Shown: one piece after another, positions 62,507 through 64,000 of the stretch
Numbering within the stretch: the stretch's first letter is position 1
Layout of the letters: every line of letters starts with the position of its first letter
From: Aliiglaciecola sp.
Lineage (GTDB): Bacteria > Pseudomonadota > Gammaproteobacteria > Enterobacterales > Alteromonadaceae
Direction: 5' to 3'
Length of the DNA stretch: 64,000 nt
Assembly: GCA_028356795.1 (NCBI GenBank)
Contig: JAOMVH010000003.1
Location: 1 to 64,000 of the forward strand
Position numbers and translations under genes: made by a program
The notes under the pieces: generated by a model
The model's input: only the letters and a program-made list of their open reading frames with translations
What the model was told of the DNA's origin: nothing
Database searches by the model: none

Positions 62507-64000
62507 TTAGATGCTGTCTTGTATCTCAGCCAATAGCATTTCCTCGGACATTGGCTTGCCTAAATAAAACCCTTGTCCCATGGAACACTTTAATTTACGC
62601 ATGAGCTCTAGTTGTTCCTGTGTCTCAATACCTTCAGCGGTGGTTTTTATCGATAAGGATTGCGCCAAATTGATAATCGACTCCAAAATGATGCTCTGTT
62701 GAGAGCTGATAACATGGCCACTAACAAAACTGCGATCGATCTTAATACTGTCAAATTTAAATTGTCCCATGTAACTTAAAGATGAGTAACCTGTGCCATA
62801 GTCATCAAGAGTTAAATGAATCCCCATTTTTGAAAAAACAGCCATTTGAGAACGGGTTAATTCAACGCTTTTAATAATGCTTCTTTCGGTTGTTTCTAAT
62901 GACAAATGCTTAAACAATTCTGGTGTTTTGTCGAATTGACTTTCTAATACCTCCAGCAGGGCGATTGACGTAAAACCTAGACCTGAGATATTAACTGAGA
63001 GCCGAAAGTTTTCAGGTAGCATTGCCTTCCAGTTTTTAATATGCAACAAAGCGGATTGCACATTGTAGATATCTAGCTGCACTATGCTGCCATTTTCTTC
63101 CATTTCATTAAGAAATGAATTGGGTGGCAAAATTCCCATTTTCGAATACTTCCACCTTACAAGTGCCTCTGCTCCAATCATCTGGCCTGAATTCAAATCA
63201 ATGACTGGTTGGAAGACAAAGAAAAATTGCTTTTCTGATATACCTTTTAAAGCATCTTCTTCAATGGTTTGGGTTGGGACCATCTCCAATTGGTCTATGC
63301 CCTTATGCAAAATAGCTTGGTTTCGACCTTGTTGCTTGGCCTGATACATGGCTTTGTCAGCGCATATGACTAAAGATTCAACGGTGTTTTGTGATTTATC
63401 ATGAAAGGCAACTCCGACGCTAGTCGAGGTGTTGATTTGGATTTTATCCAATACAAAGGGTACTTGGATTGCATGAATGATTTTATTGGCAACTAGTAAG
63501 GCTGAATCAGCCGAGTCTAAATCTTCCAATAAAATCGCAAACTCGTCTCCCCCTAACCGACTCAGTGTATCCACTTTGCGTATGTTGTTTTGTAAAACCT
63601 CAGCAACATTGGTTAAAAGAAGGTCGCCGATATGGTGGCCATAGGTGTCGTTTACTTGCTTGAACTTGTCGAGGTCGAGAAAAAGTAAGGCTATTTTTTT
63701 GTCTTTTTCACGTTTACATTTTGTTAGTGCGTGGTTTACTCGATCATTGAATAATGAGCGATTAGGTAGCTTAGTTAGGGGATCGTGCAATGCTAAAAAT
63801 TGTAAATCTGATTTAGCTTGCATCCGTTCGATGGCGTTTCGGATATGCCGCGCCACAAAACAAAGAAGTTGCTCATCATTTCGGGTAAAACTAACTTCTT
63901 TATTATAACTTTGTACAACAACAACGCCGTATAGCGGTGGTTCACCAAATGGCACGCCCAACCAAGAACTGGGCAAAGAGCCTTTGATATAAACCTGATT
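62507..64000 (-). CDS. GAF-GGDEF-EAL c-di-GMP signalling protein, 5' end beyond the window
   Basis: The reading frame stays open to base 64000, so the start is missing. Seen in order: the end of a GAF domain (SWLGVPFGEPPLYGVVVVQS, ending FVARHIRNAIER), a GGDEF domain with SRLGGDEFAILLEDL (intact signature) and DLDKFKQVNDTYGH, and an EAL domain with GAEALVRW, LETTERS, DDYGTGYSS, IKIDRSFV, AEGIET and GQGFYLGKPM, all intact. Both cyclase and phosphodiesterase activities are thus possible. Its place beside flhB and the known c-di-GMP control of FlrA suggest a motility role, but this is inference. Confidence 0.92.
   Translation of the reverse strand, partial: NQVYIKGSLPSSWLGVPFGEPPLYGVVVVQSYNKEVSFTRNDEQLLCFVARHIRNAIERMQAKSDLQFLALHDPLTKLPNRSLFNDRVNHALTKCKREKDKKIALLFLDLDKFKQVNDTYGHHIGDLLLTNVAEVLQNNIRKVDTLSRLGGDEFAILLEDLDSADSALLVANKIIHAIQVPFVLDKIQINTSTSVGVAFHDKSQNTVESLVICADKAMYQAKQQGRNQAILHKGIDQLEMVPTQTIEEDALKGISEKQFFFVFQPVIDLNSGQMIGAEALVRWKYSKMGILPPNSFLNEMEENGSIVQLDIYNVQSALLHIKNWKAMLPENFRLSVNISGLGFTSIALLEVLESQFDKTPELFKHLSLETTERSIIKSVELTRSQMAVFSKMGIHLTLDDYGTGYSSLSYMGQFKFDSIKIDRSFVSGHVISSQQSIILESIINLAQSLSIKTTAEGIETQEQLELMRKLKCSMGQGFYLGKPMSEEMLLAEIQDSI

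Noticed and set aside
1-64000. CRISPR arrays, tRNA/rRNA genes, insertion sequences
   Set aside because: No regularly spaced repeats, cloverleaf-like gene, transposase reading frame or terminal repeats were found on reading both strands.

Overview
The window looks like a flagellar chromosome region of a marine gammaproteobacterium of the Alteromonadales type (Alteromonas/Glaciecola/Pseudoalteromonas/Shewanella neighbourhood). The grounds are the FlrA-FlrB-FlrC cascade followed by fliEFGHIJ and fliKLMNOPQR-flhB, sigma-54 promoters in front of these operons, and moderate to low GC. The genus is inferred from gene order and protein style only; no database was searched.

Layout. (1) 3-2164: end of the filament-cap gene fliD, then the chaperones fliS and a fliT-like gene. 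(2) 2431-20482: a tightly packed plus-strand run behind a candidate sigma-54 promoter. It holds a complete CMP-pseudaminic acid pathway (pseB, C, F, I, G, H) with a GT9-like transferase, an acyl-activation module (acyl carrier protein, SDR, AMP-ligase, LuxE-like, LuxC-like), a phosphonate module (cytidylyltransferase-PEP mutase fusion, phosphonopyruvate decarboxylase, phosphonoacetaldehyde reductase, LicD-type transferase), a sialyltransferase-like protein and a NeuC-type epimerase. (3) 20760-34155: a second nonulosonate (legionaminate-like) locus with a CMP-nonulosonate synthetase-SDR fusion, NeuB/LegI, a retaining-type 4,6-dehydratase, a second NeuC/LegG, a PtmE-like nucleotidyltransferase, three Gfo/Idh oxidoreductases, a methyltransferase, a GT-A transferase and a sulfotransferase. 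(4) 39516-34160 (minus): a CDP-6-deoxysugar operon (rfbF, rfbG, RmlC-like, sugar C-methyltransferase, ketoreductase, CmcI-like methyltransferase). (5) 43160-39636 (minus): a 1174-residue Maf/DUF115 motility accessory factor. (6) 43413-44213: a short divergent flagellin. (7) 44438-62498: flrA, flrBC, fliEFGHIJ and fliKLMNOPQR-flhB. (8) From 62507: a minus-strand GAF-GGDEF-EAL protein running off the window.

How it fits together. About 41 kb of glycan genes (2431-43160) lie between the filament-cap/chaperone genes and the master flagellar regulators. Their likely product is a family of nonulosonic acids and branched deoxysugars for flagellin glycosylation, with Maf as the probable cytoplasmic flagellin transferase. 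Candidate sigma-54 and sigma-28 promoters in the gaps between glycan genes suggest that glycan synthesis is timed with flagellar assembly. The most unusual part is the phosphonate module: its gene content predicts CMP-activated 2-hydroxyethylphosphonate passed by a LicD-type enzyme onto a sugar, which would give a phosphonate-decorated flagellar (or surface) glycan. Acylation, methylation and sulfation enzymes sit beside it.

No tRNA, rRNA, insertion sequence or CRISPR array was seen. No gene-free stretch exceeds 300 bases; the largest gaps (2165-2430, 20483-20759, 43161-43412, 48557-48800) hold the promoter and terminator candidates listed.
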